Source: Psychrobacter pacificensis
Lineage (GTDB): Bacteria > Pseudomonadota > Gammaproteobacteria > Pseudomonadales > Moraxellaceae
Assembly: GCF_900101915.1 (NCBI RefSeq)
Contig: NZ_FNAL01000008.1
Location: 1-64,000 of the forward strand
Length of the DNA stretch: 64,000 nucleotides
Direction: 5' to 3'
Position numbers and translations under genes: made by a program. The notes under the pieces are model-generated. The model had not been told where the DNA came from. It saw only the letters and a list, made by a program, of their open reading frames with translations, and ran no database searches. Each line of letters starts with the position of its first letter. The first letter of the stretch is position 1. Shown one piece after another: positions 18,356-27,739 of the stretch.

Positions 18356-19126
18356 ATGGCAAAACCCATTTACTTTTACGGCATTCATGCCATTGATGCG
18401 TTACTTAAACACCGCCCTTTGGATGGTCTTAGCTTGTTTGTGCAACAGGGACGCGAGAGTGACAGCCATGTACAAGCCATTATGGCTGAGGCGGAAGCTA
18501 ATGGTATCAGTATCCAGCCGACCCAAAAAGATAAGCTGACACAGCTATGTGGTAGCCCGCAGCATCAAGGCGTGGTACTCAATGCTCGTCCGCTAGGTTT
18601 TGCTGATGAAGGTCTGCTTGATACCATTATTGGTCGCGAACAGTGCTTATTGTTAGTGCTAGATCAAATCACAGACGCACATAACTTTGGCGCTTGCTTG
18701 CGCACAGCCGTAGCAATGGGTGTGGACGCCGTGGTTTGTCCGAAGCACCATGCAGCAAGCCTGACGCCCACAGTCGCTAAAGTATCTGTTGGGGCCGCAG
18801 AGATGATGCCGATTATTAGTGTCACCAATTTGGCACGTACACTTTCGCACATCAAAAACGCAGGAGTATTTGTGTTTGGTACGGCGCTCAATGCCGATGC
18901 GAAGCCTATCCATGCCGCTGATCTGACTGGCAAAACAGCCATCATTATGGGGTCAGAAGGAGAGGGGATGCGCCGCCTGACAATGGAGAGCTGCGATGAG
19001 CTGGTTTATATTCCGATGTCAGGAAACGAGCATGGCAACCTACAAAGCTTAAACGTAAGCGTCGCTACTGGTATGGCACTGTATGAGGTTAATCGCCAGC
19101 GAACTTTAGCTGCTGGGCAAGCGTAA
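18356..19126 (+). CDS. rlmB: 23S rRNA 2'-O-ribose methyltransferase RlmB (Gm2251)
   Basis: A 256-residue SpoU-family enzyme with a knotted SAM site. It starts KPIYFYGIHAIDALL (substrate-binding domain) and has the three SpoU motifs: LVLDQITDAHNFGACLRTAVAMGVDAVV, IIMGSEGEGMRRL and IPMSGNEHGNLQSLNVSVATGMALYE. RlmB methylates G2251 (E. coli numbering) in the P loop of 23S rRNA. Its last 38 bases overlap the 3' end of coaE on the other strand. Confidence 0.93.
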   Translation: MAKPIYFYGIHAIDALLKHRPLDGLSLFVQQGRESDSHVQAIMAEAEANGISIQPTQKDKLTQLCGSPQHQGVVLNARPLGFADEGLLDTIIGREQCLLLVLDQITDAHNFGACLRTAVAMGVDAVVCPKHHAASLTPTVAKVSVGAAEMMPIISVTNLARTLSHIKNAGVFVFGTALNADAKPIHAADLTGKTAIIMGSEGEGMRRLTMESCDELVYIPMSGNEHGNLQSLNVSVATGMALYEVNRQRTLAAGQA

Positions 19127-19775
19127 GGTACTCTTGGTGTAGGGGTTCTAGCTGTAAGTATAGAGAGGCAAGGTCGCTCTCGTTAAGTATGATATCGTCT
19201 GCATGACGATTGCGCTCTTCACGACTGAGCTGGTTGGTCATAATGGCTTTGATTTTTTGAATACTTTGATCATCACGCTGACTGGCACGCGCAAGCTGCG
19301 TGTCTTCGGTGGCATCCATTACAAGGATACGTTGGCATAAATTGGCAAGACCTGCTTCTGCTCCCTCAATGAGTAGGGGTGCGGACAATACCACATAAGC
19401 TGAGGTACTAGACTCTAACTGTGCTTTGGCTGTCTCACGTATCGCTGGATGCGTGATCGCCTCAAGCTCAATAAGCGCTTCAGGGTTTGCAAATACGTGC
19501 GTGCGTACGGCCGCTCTATTCATTGATCCGTCATCATTTAATACCCAATCACCGAATCTTTTTTGGATTTTGCGCAGAGTATCGCTGCCTTTAGTAACGA
19601 TCTCATGAGCGATCACATCGGCATCGATAATATCGATCCCTTGCTCAGAAAACCAAGCACTAGCAGCGGATTTGCCACTACCGATCCCGCCTGTTAAACC
19701 AACGACGAGCGTCTTGTTTTTTGTCTGTAGATTCTGTGGTTGACGCGAATAAGATTGTGCGGCTTTATTTGACAT
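19089..19775 (-). CDS. coaE: Dephospho-CoA kinase CoaE
   Basis: A 228-residue P-loop kinase for the last step of coenzyme A synthesis. GLTGGIGSGKSAASAWF is the Walker A region, followed by IDIIDADVIAHEIV and VVLSAPLLIEGAEAGLANLCQRILVMDA. The N-terminus has about 24 extra residues before the P loop. The gene follows pilD, the usual arrangement in pseudomonads and Moraxellaceae. The 3' end overlaps rlmB. Confidence 0.93.
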   Translation of the reverse strand: MSNKAAQSYSRQPQNLQTKNKTLVVGLTGGIGSGKSAASAWFSEQGIDIIDADVIAHEIVTKGSDTLRKIQKRFGDWVLNDDGSMNRAAVRTHVFANPEALIELEAITHPAIRETAKAQLESSTSAYVVLSAPLLIEGAEAGLANLCQRILVMDATEDTQLARASQRDDQSIQKIKAIMTNQLSREERNRHADDIILNESDLASLYLQLEPLHQEYLTLAQQLKFAGD

Positions 19776-19878
19776 AATGATGGCTTATTTGACAGAGGTA
19801 GTAAAAGCAGTGACTAATGAAGAAATTGCTTATCAATAATCGTGACTGTAGATTAGGGGAAAATTTTACTATCAAGAC

Positions 19879-20781
19879 TCAGTAAGTATACATACCAAGA
19901 TACCAGCTGACGATATCTGAGCCGTATAATAAAGCAACAATGCCTGCGACAGCAATGTAAGGACCAAAGGCAAAAGGCCTGCTCTCACCTTGTTTTTTCA
20001 TCAAGATTATTCCGACGATCGACCCAAGCAAGGATGATAATAAAATAATTAATGGCAACATCATGGGCCCGAGCCAAGCACCTAATACTGCTAGTAATTT
20101 AAAATCACCTTGTCCCATCCCATGTTTCTTAGTGATTAAGTAGAATACTTTAACGACGATCCAGAGTGATAAAAATCCGAAGAGTAAACCCCATATCGAC
20201 TGCGTTGGTGAGACAAACCAGCCTTGTGAGTTGACGGCCAATCCTAGACCTGCTAGTGGAAAAGTCAGGCGATCGGGTAGTAGCTGCGTATCAAAATCAA
20301 TACCGGTTAGAGCCACTAGTGTCCACACTAAAACGAGCGCTGACAATCCAGTTGCATTGACACCGAATTTGTAGATCACGAGCACCGATAGTAAAGCGGT
20401 TACTAACTCAACTACAGGATACCGCAAACCAATCGCAGCTTTGCAGTTTGAGCAGCGCCCTTTTAGTGCCAGCCAGCTGATTAAGGGTATGTTTTCATAC
20501 CATCTGATCTTATGAGCGCAATGGGGGCAGCGTGAGGCAGGTCGACTCAAAGTAATGGGTTGGTCAGTAGCCACGACATTCGCTATAGGTAACGTATGCT
20601 CGCGTGGCATATCTGCCTGTTCGATCATAAATTGGCTACATTCTTGTCGCCAACCGTAAATCATCATAAGTGGGATACGATGAATCACAACATTTAAAAA
20701 ACTACCAACACAAAGACCTAACAAACCAAATACGACCAAGGCTAGAGCTATATTTTCTTGTAGTAACTGTATGAATTGCAT
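19879..20781 (-). CDS. pilD: Type IV prepilin peptidase/N-methyltransferase PilD
   Basis: A 300-residue inner-membrane aspartic protease that cleaves the prepilin leader and methylates the new N-terminus. The cytoplasmic zinc-binding domain has CPHC (Cys85, Cys88) and CSNC (Cys110, Cys113). The two catalytic aspartates are Asp162 in LTGIDFDTQLLPD and Asp226 in GMGQGDFKLLAVLGAWLG. It starts 7 bases after pilC, so the two are one transcription unit. Confidence 0.94.
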   Translation of the reverse strand: MQFIQLLQENIALALVVFGLLGLCVGSFLNVVIHRIPLMMIYGWRQECSQFMIEQADMPREHTLPIANVVATDQPITLSRPASRCPHCAHKIRWYENIPLISWLALKGRCSNCKAAIGLRYPVVELVTALLSVLVIYKFGVNATGLSALVLVWTLVALTGIDFDTQLLPDRLTFPLAGLGLAVNSQGWFVSPTQSIWGLLFGFLSLWIVVKVFYLITKKHGMGQGDFKLLAVLGAWLGPMMLPLIILLSSLLGSIVGIILMKKQGESRPFAFGPYIAVAGIVALLYGSDIVSWYLGMYTY

Positions 20782-20788
20782 TAAACCA

Positions 20789-22012
20789 TTATCCTACGAC
20801 TGAGCCCATTTGGAAGATTGGTAAGTACATCGCAATGACCAGACCACCAACTAATACACCCAGTACAGCCATGATCATAGGTTCCATTAAGCTGGTCAAA
20901 CCATCAACGGCATTGTCGACTTCGTTTTCGTAGTAGACAGCGACTTTATCGAGCATTTCTTCCAAGCTACCAGACTCTTCGCCGATACCCACCATTTGAA
21001 TAACGAGACTTGGGAATAAATTGGTTGAACGTATGGAGAACTGTAGTTGCTGACCAGTAGAAACGTCATTTTTGACCTGTTGAGTGGCATTATAAAACAC
21101 GACATTGTTGGTCGCACCAGCAGTAGAATCTAGCGCATCAATGAGAGGTACACCAGCGGCAAAAGTGGTAGATAGGGTACGAGCAAAGCGCGCAATAATT
21201 GCTTGATAAGCAATATTGCCAAAAATTGGTGCTTTTAATACCGCACGGTCTAAAAAGTCACGGAATTTTTTAGAGCGTTTTTTTGCTTCTGAAAATCCGA
21301 TAATAGCCCCACCGATAAAAATAATTAAAATAAACCACCATGCTTTCATCCACTCAGACATACCCACTACCATTTGAGTAAAAGCAGGTAGCTCTGCGCC
21401 AAATGACTCAAATAGGTCTGAAAATACAGGCACGACTTTTATTAATAGAATCATAGTAACGATAATGGCAACTACGATGACAGCAATCGGATATTTTATT
21501 GCTTTCTTAATCTTTGCTTTTAGTAATTCGCTTTTTTCTTTGTAAGTCGCTACACGCTCAAGCATGGTCTCTAGCGCACCCGATTGTTCACCAGATTCGA
21601 CGAGTGAGCAGAATAGATCATCAAAGTAACGAGGGTGTTTACGTAGGGCGGAAGCAAAGGTGCCACCTGCTTCGATATCAGCTTTGATTTGTAGCACCAA
21701 GTCTTTCATACTCGGATTATCAAGCGAATCTGCTACAATTTCAAAAGATTGAGTCAGCGGGACACCTGCTTTCATCATCGTTGCCAATTGTCGCGCAAAA
21801 ATCGCAATATCAATGGCTTTAATTGGTTTTTTGAAGGTGTAGAGCGGTTTTGGTTTCTTCTTGATACCTTTAACCGTGATCCCTTGCTTGCGTAAAGTAG
21901 CTTTGGCTAACTCTAAGCTACGACTAGTGGTTTCGCCTTTCACCTTTTGCCCGCGCCGGTTTACGCCATCATAGACAAAGTCCAACAGCATGTCAGTCTT
22001 AGCTTTTGCCAT
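20789..22012 (-). CDS. pilC: Type IV pilus inner-membrane platform protein PilC
   Basis: A 407-residue member of the GspF/PilC family. Two GspF domains are visible: FARQLATMMKAGVPLTQSFEIVAD with LFCSLVESGEQSGALETMLERVATYKEKSE, and FARTLSTTFAAGVPLIDALDS with MVGIGEESGSLEEMLDKVAVYYENEVD. Three membrane helices lie between and after them. The start at ATG 22012 follows GAGGG; an in-frame longer form to 22054 lacks support. A 277-bp MITE-like element lies between this gene and pilB. Confidence 0.94.
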   Translation of the reverse strand: MAKAKTDMLLDFVYDGVNRRGQKVKGETTSRSLELAKATLRKQGITVKGIKKKPKPLYTFKKPIKAIDIAIFARQLATMMKAGVPLTQSFEIVADSLDNPSMKDLVLQIKADIEAGGTFASALRKHPRYFDDLFCSLVESGEQSGALETMLERVATYKEKSELLKAKIKKAIKYPIAVIVVAIIVTMILLIKVVPVFSDLFESFGAELPAFTQMVVGMSEWMKAWWFILIIFIGGAIIGFSEAKKRSKKFRDFLDRAVLKAPIFGNIAYQAIIARFARTLSTTFAAGVPLIDALDSTAGATNNVVFYNATQQVKNDVSTGQQLQFSIRSTNLFPSLVIQMVGIGEESGSLEEMLDKVAVYYENEVDNAVDGLTSLMEPMIMAVLGVLVGGLVIAMYLPIFQMGSVVG

Positions 22013-22199
22013 ATTACTACCCTCGAGATTGTCTAATATAGATATTGCAAACATAAAGCAGAATACCAGACAAAATTGTTGGCTGGTATACTTTATTTTA
22101 GCGCAAAAAACCAGTGCCTATCTGTTTTATTTTTAAGTATATCTATTAGATAGTATTTCTACGTTAGGAGCCTTTAGAAAGAAAAATACTAGAAGATTA

Positions 22200-22476
22200 A
22201 GGCGTTTTGAACATTCGACCATGGCACTGACAGCGACAATTTTTTAGGCGATTCGATGTTAAAAATAATAAGTTTAGTCACTCTAAGCGCTTATTTTTAA
22301 CGATGAAGCGGCAAAAAAGAGTCCTATCCCCTGCTTTTATCGTTGGGGCTGATGCTAAAATTGCCCCATACTGCGTTACAAATCTCGCTAAGGCATCTGC
22401 ATTATCGTCGCTTTGTGCCTTGTCTGGAACAATTTTAGCGATCAGCAGTGCCTATTTGCGAATGTTCAACACGCCC
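22200..22476. mobile_element. 277-bp MITE-like element, copy 1 (between pilC and pilB)
   Basis: It is bounded by an 18-bp inverted repeat, whose right end is CGAATGTTCAACACGCCC and whose left end has two changes (AGGCGTTTTGAACATTCG). Both ends are flanked by TA, consistent with TA target duplication. Internal palindromes include TTAAAAATAA/TTATTTTTAA and GCTGAT-CTAAAATTG/CAATTTTAG-ATCAGC. It holds no open reading frame of useful length. It differs from copy 2 at only five positions that I could count. Confidence 0.85.
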
Positions 22477-22511
22477 TAATAGTTGCATATACGACTTAAT
22501 GCTTATGCTAC

Positions 22512-24227
22512 TTATTCAGAAGTAACGCGCATCATTTCTTGAATACTAGTGACACCTTGCAGAACTTTTAAAACCCCAGAACGGCGTAGATCTCGAAAAC
22601 CATTTTTGAGCGCCGCATCTTTGATATCTATGGCATTGCCGTCTTCCATAATGATACGTGAGATGTCGGGGCTGACCTTCATCACCTCATAAATACCTAC
22701 ACGGCCTTTATAACCTTCACGGCACTCATTGCAGCCCACTGGCTCATAAATCACGTTGTCTGGATTATCCAAATCTGCATCAGTAAAACCAATCTCTAGC
22801 AAACTTTGACGAGGGATATTGATCGGTTTTTTACAGTTCTTACACAGTCGCCGCGCCAAACGTTGCGCAATGACTAAGTTGACTGACGTTGCAATGTTAA
22901 AAGACGCCACTCCCATATTACGCAAACGCGTTAATGTCTCAGGTGCTGAATTGGTATGTAGGGTGGAGAGTACCATATGCCCTGTTTGTGCCGCTTTAAT
23001 AGCGATCTCGGCAGTTTCCAAGTCACGAATCTCACCAACCATGACAATATCAGGATCTTGACGCAAAAAAGACTTGAGCGCATTAGCAAAGGTTAGGCCG
23101 ACCTTAGCGTTGACATTGACCTGATTGATACCTTCAAGGTTAATCTCCACAGGGTCTTCGGCGGTTGAAATATTGGTGGCACCAGTGTTTAAGATATTGA
23201 TACCTGTGTAAAGAGAGACTGTCTTACCAGAACCAGTAGGGCCAGTAATCAGTAGCATACCTTGTGGTTTGTGCAGCGCTTCTAAAAACATCTCCTGCTG
23301 ATCAGGTTCATACCCTAGCGCATCAATACCAAGCATGGCTGATGAAGGATCTAGGATACGCAAAACGATTTTTTCACCGAATAAGGTTGGTAATGAGTTT
23401 ACCCGGAAATCGATGGCTTTGGTCTTAGAGATTTTGAGCTTGATACGACCATCTTGTGGTATTCTGCGCTCTGAGATATCCATCTGTGACATGACTTTTA
23501 GACGAGCCGCAATTTTACCAGCGAGCTGGACTGGCGGACTGGCTATTTTTTGCATCACGCCATCAACACGAAAACGTACTCGGAAAGATTTTTCGTAAGG
23601 CTCAAAGTGCAAATCAGAGGCACCCATGCGAATAGCATCGACCAACATTTTATTGACGAATTTTACAACAGGTGCTTCATCGACCCCATCATTAAGTTTG
23701 GTTGTCCCTTCGTCCTGATCGTCATCACCATCTTCAAAACCAACATTTAAGTCACTGTCAGAGAAGCTGTCAAAGCTCTGCATCGTATCAGCGTAAACGC
23801 TTTCGATACGCTTTTTTAGCTTGTTTTCTTCAACAACAATCGTTTCGATAGACAAGCGAGAATTAAAGGCAATAGCATCAATAGCATCAACACGAGTTGG
23901 ATCACTAAGCGCTACAAATAAGCGTTGGCCGCGCTTGAATAATGGCAATGCATTAAACTTACGGACGATTTTTTCATCGACTAAGTCCTTTGGAATGACA
24001 TCAGTGCTGAGCGCATCGAGATCGAACAAGGGATCGCCAAAGGCTTGTGATAACATTTGAGCAAGGTGATAAGAATCAGCCAGTTTATTGTCTACAAGGT
24101 ACGGCACCAATCCGATTTTCTGCTCCTGCGACTCAATCTGTGCCGTTTTCATATTTGCTTCGCTAACGACACCATCACTGATGAGCTGCTGCGCTAGACC
24201 ACCATATTTACTGGTTGTAATAGACAT
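22512..24227 (-). CDS. pilB: Type IV pilus extension ATPase PilB
   Basis: A 571-residue GspE/PilB ATPase that powers pilus extension. An N-terminal MshEN-type domain (PYLVDNKLADSYHLAQML, DPLFDLDAL) is followed by the ATPase core: MLLITGPTGSGKTVSLYTG (Walker A), ISTAEDPVEINLEGINQVNVN (Asp box), DPDIVMVGEIRDLETAEIA (Walker B) and LSTLHTNSAPETLTRL (His box). A tetracysteine zinc site is formed by CKNC and CNEC. The ATG at 24227 has AAGGAGAGG before it. The gene is bracketed by the two MITE-like copies, so it is no longer adjacent to pilC. Confidence 0.95.
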   Translation of the reverse strand: MSITTSKYGGLAQQLISDGVVSEANMKTAQIESQEQKIGLVPYLVDNKLADSYHLAQMLSQAFGDPLFDLDALSTDVIPKDLVDEKIVRKFNALPLFKRGQRLFVALSDPTRVDAIDAIAFNSRLSIETIVVEENKLKKRIESVYADTMQSFDSFSDSDLNVGFEDGDDDQDEGTTKLNDGVDEAPVVKFVNKMLVDAIRMGASDLHFEPYEKSFRVRFRVDGVMQKIASPPVQLAGKIAARLKVMSQMDISERRIPQDGRIKLKISKTKAIDFRVNSLPTLFGEKIVLRILDPSSAMLGIDALGYEPDQQEMFLEALHKPQGMLLITGPTGSGKTVSLYTGINILNTGATNISTAEDPVEINLEGINQVNVNAKVGLTFANALKSFLRQDPDIVMVGEIRDLETAEIAIKAAQTGHMVLSTLHTNSAPETLTRLRNMGVASFNIATSVNLVIAQRLARRLCKNCKKPINIPRQSLLEIGFTDADLDNPDNVIYEPVGCNECREGYKGRVGIYEVMKVSPDISRIIMEDGNAIDIKDAALKNGFRDLRRSGVLKVLQGVTSIQEMMRVTSE

Positions 24228-24371
24228 TATGACCTCTCCTTGATAAAGGGTTTGCACACCGCTTTAGAATACAGACTACTATATATGCTTTAATATATTT
24301 GCGGTAATGGATGCGTATTTTGATTCAGCAAGTTATTTCTACTTCTTTCGTAATAACTTAGAGAGCATTTA

Positions 24372-24648
24372 GGGCGTGTTGAACATTCGACCATGGCACT
24401 GACAGCGACTATTTTTTAGGCGATTCGATGTTAAAAATAATAAGTTTAGTCATTCTAAGCGCTTATTTTTAACGATGAAGCGGCAAAAAAGAGTCCTGTC
24501 CCCTGCTTTTATCGTTGGGGCTGATGCTAAAATTGCCCCATACTGCGTTACAAATCTCGCTAAGGCATCTGCATTATCGTCGCTTTGTGCCTTGTCTGGA
24601 ACAATTTTAGCGATCAGCAGTGCCTATTTGCGAATGTTCAACACGCCC
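24372..24648. mobile_element. 277-bp MITE-like element, copy 2 (upstream of pilB)
   Basis: GGGCGTGTTGAACATTCG and CGAATGTTCAACACGCCC are perfect 18-bp terminal inverted repeats flanked by TTA and TAA. A subterminal inverted repeat GGCACTG/CAGTGCC extends the match. Internal hairpins lie at 24431-24472 and between 24520 and 24618. Orientation is the same as copy 1. It sits 145 bases before the pilB start, where the promoter would be expected. Confidence 0.87.
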
Positions 24649-24894
24649 TAATAATTTTTAATTTCTGTTAGACACAATATACGACTTTACTTTATTTTAG
24701 TTTAAAGGCTTTCTACAAATGATTAAACAATCAATACGTCAAAATCTCTGTTTTTAGTTGTCATTTTTGAACATAGGTATTGAAAAGCACCGCTGCTTCT
24801 GGCAGCACACTACTATAGCACTTACGAATTATTTGTTATACTGGCGCGCATATGAGCCGAATTGGCGCGAATACATGAGACAAGGTAAATAAGT

Positions 24895-25707
24895 ATGCAA
24901 GCTTGGGTGATCGGTAATTGGAAGCAGAATCCGGCAACTAGCCATGATGTTGATGCGCTGTTAAGTGACCTGCTGACTAAGGTTGATGCTAAAAATCAAG
25001 CTAAAATGCCAACCTCTAATAGTCAATGCAAATTGATGGTAGCACCAAGCAGTATTCATTTGGCCGCAGTCAGTGCACGCTTAGCAAATACTCCAATAAT
25101 CAGCGCCGCTCAAGACGTGAGCGCTCATAGTGCAAGCACAGGCGCTTACACCGGAGACTGCTCAGCACAGCAAGTCGCAGATACAGGAGCTACTTGGACG
25201 ATACTTGGTCACTCTGAGCGTCGCCAGTATCATAAAGAATCTCATGACTGTCTAATAAATAAAATGTATCATGCGTTTTCTCAAAATCTTGGTGTGGTGT
25301 TCTGTATCGGCGAAACGCAAGAACAGTATGATAATGGTCAAACACTTGACGTTATCAATGAACAACTCTCAGTGATCAAAGATTTACTGGCGCAGCAGCC
25401 AGATATTACAGCTTCTTTGTCCGAGAGATTGATTATTGCGTACGAGCCTGTCTGGGCGATTGGTACAGGTAAAGTACCGACTGTGACAGAGGTCAGTAAG
25501 ACTCATCAACATATCAAGCAAACCGTTGCAGGCTTTGCTGACATAGCAGGTGCGATTACCGTACTGTATGGCGGTAGCGTTAATGCTGATAATGCTGATA
25601 GCTTTGCTTCTAACTCTATGATTGATGGCGCATTGGTTGGCGGTGCCTCATTGAAAGCAGATAGCTTCTTAGCGATCGCTGATGCTTTTAGTCAAGCGAA
25701 TGCTTAA
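24895..25707 (+). CDS. tpiA: Triose-phosphate isomerase TpiA
   Basis: A 270-residue TIM-barrel enzyme interconverting dihydroxyacetone phosphate and glyceraldehyde 3-phosphate. Catalytic residues are all present: Lys10 in IGNWKQNP, His106 in [11 protein letters not shown] and Glu184 in [16 protein letters not shown]. The phosphate-binding LYGGSVN and [10 protein letters not shown] close the barrel. It is slightly longer than the usual 250 residues, mainly from an insertion near residues 30-46. secG follows, as in many gammaproteobacteria. Confidence 0.96.
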   Translation: MQAWVIGNWKQNPATSHDVDALLSDLLTKVDAKNQAKMPTSNSQCKLMVAPSSIHLAAVSARLANTPIISAAQDVSAHSASTGAYTGDCSAQQVADTGATWTILGHSERRQYHKESHDCLINKMYHAFSQNLGVVFCIGETQEQYDNGQTLDVINEQLSVIKDLLAQQPDITASLSERLIIAYEPVWAIGTGKVPTVTEVSKTHQHIKQTVAGFADIAGAITVLYGGSVNADNADSFASNSMIDGALVGGASLKADSFLAIADAFSQANA

Positions 25708-25780
25708 TCAAATAAATAACGCTCAGATATCAGTATCATAGCTGATAGACAGTATGGTTTTACCAGTTGGTAAAAGTAGG

Positions 25781-25810
25781 TTTAACAGTACCCTTGCATT
25801 CGTGTACAAT
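25781..25810 (+). promoter_or_regulatory. Candidate sigma-70 promoter of secG and tRNA-Leu
   Basis: TTTAAC (25781-25786) and TACAAT (about 25805-25810) stand 18 bases apart, followed by a GC-rich discriminator GCGCC. Confidence 0.45.
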
Positions 25811-25922
25811 GCGCCTTATTTATATAATCGATTTGGTATCATGAGATGCTAGTCATTATTTTTATTAACCTTACGTTTTATTTTCCGTTATCAGTCGTCA
25901 TTACGCGGCAAAAGAGGCCACC

Positions 25923-26231
25923 ATGTTTACGTTTATATTAGCCCTGCATATTATCGTGGCCATTGCCATGATCGGCTTGATTTTGATACAGCATGGTAAA
26001 GGGGCAGATGCTGGGGCTTCTTTTGGTGCCGGCTCATCAGGTACTGTATTTGGTGCAGCGGGAACTGCCAACTTTTTGACGCGTGCGACTGCAGTACTAA
26101 CGGTCATATTCTTTATTACCAGTATGACGCTGGCGGTGCATGCGCGTAAGCAGGCCGAAGACCAGTTTCGTCTAGACGCGCCAGTGTCAGCACCGCAAAC
26201 GCCGCGTCCATTGACACAAAATCCTGAATAA
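25923..26231 (+). CDS. secG: Preprotein translocase subunit SecG
   Basis: A 102-residue protein with two membrane helices around the conserved loop LIQHGKGADAGASFGAGSSGTVFGAAGTANFLTRATA. SecG assists SecYEG in export across the inner membrane. The C-terminal tail is rich in proline and threonine. AGAGG precedes the ATG. The tRNA-Leu gene follows, the same neighbour as in E. coli (secG-leuU). Confidence 0.94.
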   Translation: MFTFILALHIIVAIAMIGLILIQHGKGADAGASFGAGSSGTVFGAAGTANFLTRATAVLTVIFFITSMTLAVHARKQAEDQFRLDAPVSAPQTPRPLTQNPE

Positions 26232-26373
26232 GTGGCTTTTGAGTAGTCAGTGCTTGCTATTTTGGTAGGTTACATTTACAATGCTTTTCTATTTTCGCAA
26301 GTCCTTATCTATTAATGCCTACCTTACGCATTATATATAGTAGATAGGAAGTTAGAAAACAGAGTAGTAAAAT

Positions 26374-26458
26374 GCGATTGTGGTGGAATTGGTAGACACG
26401 CCATCTTGAGGGGGTGGTGGCGCAAGCCGTGGGGGTTCAAGTCCCCCCAATCGCACCA
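26374..26458 (+). tRNA. tRNA-Leu (anticodon GAG)
   Basis: An 85-base class II tRNA with acceptor stem GCGATTG/CAATCGC, anticodon stem CCATC/GGTGG around loop TTGAGGG (anticodon GAG), a long variable arm and T arm GGGGGTTCAAGTCCCCC. CCA is encoded. Confidence 0.95.
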
Positions 26459-26536
26459 AGTTTTATAGACGTAGCATAGCGTCAGGTTGGATTTTTAGTA
26501 GTAATCACTTGATTTATAATTATTTTAAATAAAGTG

Positions 26537-26565
26537 TTGACACTTCTACATTATCTCACTATAAT
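26537..26565 (+). promoter_or_regulatory. Sigma-70 promoter of the initiator tRNA gene
   Basis: TTGACA (26537-26542) and TATAAT (26560-26565) are both perfect consensus boxes, 17 bases apart, ending 16 bases before the tRNA. Confidence 0.85.
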
Positions 26566-26581
26566 ATGCGTTCTAGATTGA

Positions 26582-26658
<77 letters not shown>

Positions 26659-26703
26659 CTTTTTATACTGATGTTTTGTACACTAAATTTGTCAGTACCG
26701 ATT

Positions 26704-26732
26704 AACCCACCATAATGTTTGTGGGTTTTTTT
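26704..26732 (+). terminator. Terminator after tRNA-fMet
   Basis: AACCCAC and GTGGGTT form a 7-bp stem followed by T7, so the tRNA seems to be uncoupled from the rimP-nusA operon. Confidence 0.7.
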
Positions 26733-27101
26733 GTATCTGAAGGTCAGTGTTATCGCGGTATCTATCCTACTTATGTTAAGCTCTAGGTCTATAGAGTACG
26801 ATATTACTCGTCACTGGTCATCATCGGCCGCCACTGGCACGATGCTCCTTAAGCAACACTATCTTTTATTCCTCACGCTTTTATCGATAGTAGTGCTTTA
26901 TAACTAATAAAAGCATTGTTTGGCTGAGCTTGATGTTTTTTAGGCTCGCCCCTATATAAACGCACAATACCTGTTATATGTTTGTGGTTTACCATTATAT
27001 AATGACCGTAACTCTTACTATATATAAGTACGAAAAGAGCAAAGCTTTGATACGGTTTACTGAGTACGATAGATAAGCGAATAGGAAAATACAAAGAGAT
27101 T
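26733..27101. other. Leader region of rimP-nusA operon
   Basis: No gene is supported. It should hold the operon promoter; I see no strong consensus boxes and no obvious hairpin beyond weak AT-rich repeats. Confidence 0.3.
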
Positions 27102-27602
27102 ATGAAGCTTTCGACTAAAGTTGCAGAACTGACTAATATTATTGCCCCTGCTGTGGCCGCTTGCGATGTGTCGCTATGGGGTATAGAATTTGCGCCACAA
27201 GGCCGTCGCTCTTTATTGCGTATTTATATTGAGGCATTGCCAGAAGACCAAGCCCAAGATAAGCACGTTACTATCGAAGACTGTGCCGCAGTGAACCATC
27301 AAGTAAGCGGTATCCTCGAAGTTCATGATCCTATCGCTGGTGAATATATTTTAGAAGTGTCTTCACCTGGTTTTGACCGTGCATTTTTCTCAGATGAGCA
27401 AATGCATGCCTATGTGGGTCAAACAGTAAGCTTACGTTTGATTCAAGCTATCGGCACAGGTGATCAAAAACGTCGTAAAGCAACAGGTACATTAGATAGT
27501 ATCGATGATAAAGTTTTAAAACTGACGTCAAGCGATGGTGAGCAGTTTGAGATTGCATTAAGTAATATTGATAAAGCCAACTTAGTTTACGAAGATGCCT
27601 AA
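27102..27602 (+). CDS. rimP: Ribosome maturation factor RimP
   Basis: A 166-residue protein needed for 30S subunit maturation. The conserved blocks are LWGIEFAPQGRRSLLRIYIE, VTIEDCAAVNHQVSGILEVHDPI and YILEVSSPGFDRAFFSDEQM, followed by a C-terminal SH3-like domain. It is the first gene of the rimP-nusA-infB-rbfA-truB cluster, which couples transcription antitermination with initiation and ribosome assembly. Confidence 0.94.
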   Translation: MKLSTKVAELTNIIAPAVAACDVSLWGIEFAPQGRRSLLRIYIEALPEDQAQDKHVTIEDCAAVNHQVSGILEVHDPIAGEYILEVSSPGFDRAFFSDEQMHAYVGQTVSLRLIQAIGTGDQKRRKATGTLDSIDDKVLKLTSSDGEQFEIALSNIDKANLVYEDA

Positions 27603-27739
27603 CGACATATTATTAGGCAGCTGCTCATAGATCAGCAGTGTCATCTTCAAATAGCTTATGTGGCTTATAGTAACTATATAATAGCAACACCCAAATTATA
27701 AAATTTAAGTCAATTAAAAAATGATAGGACAGGTATAGC

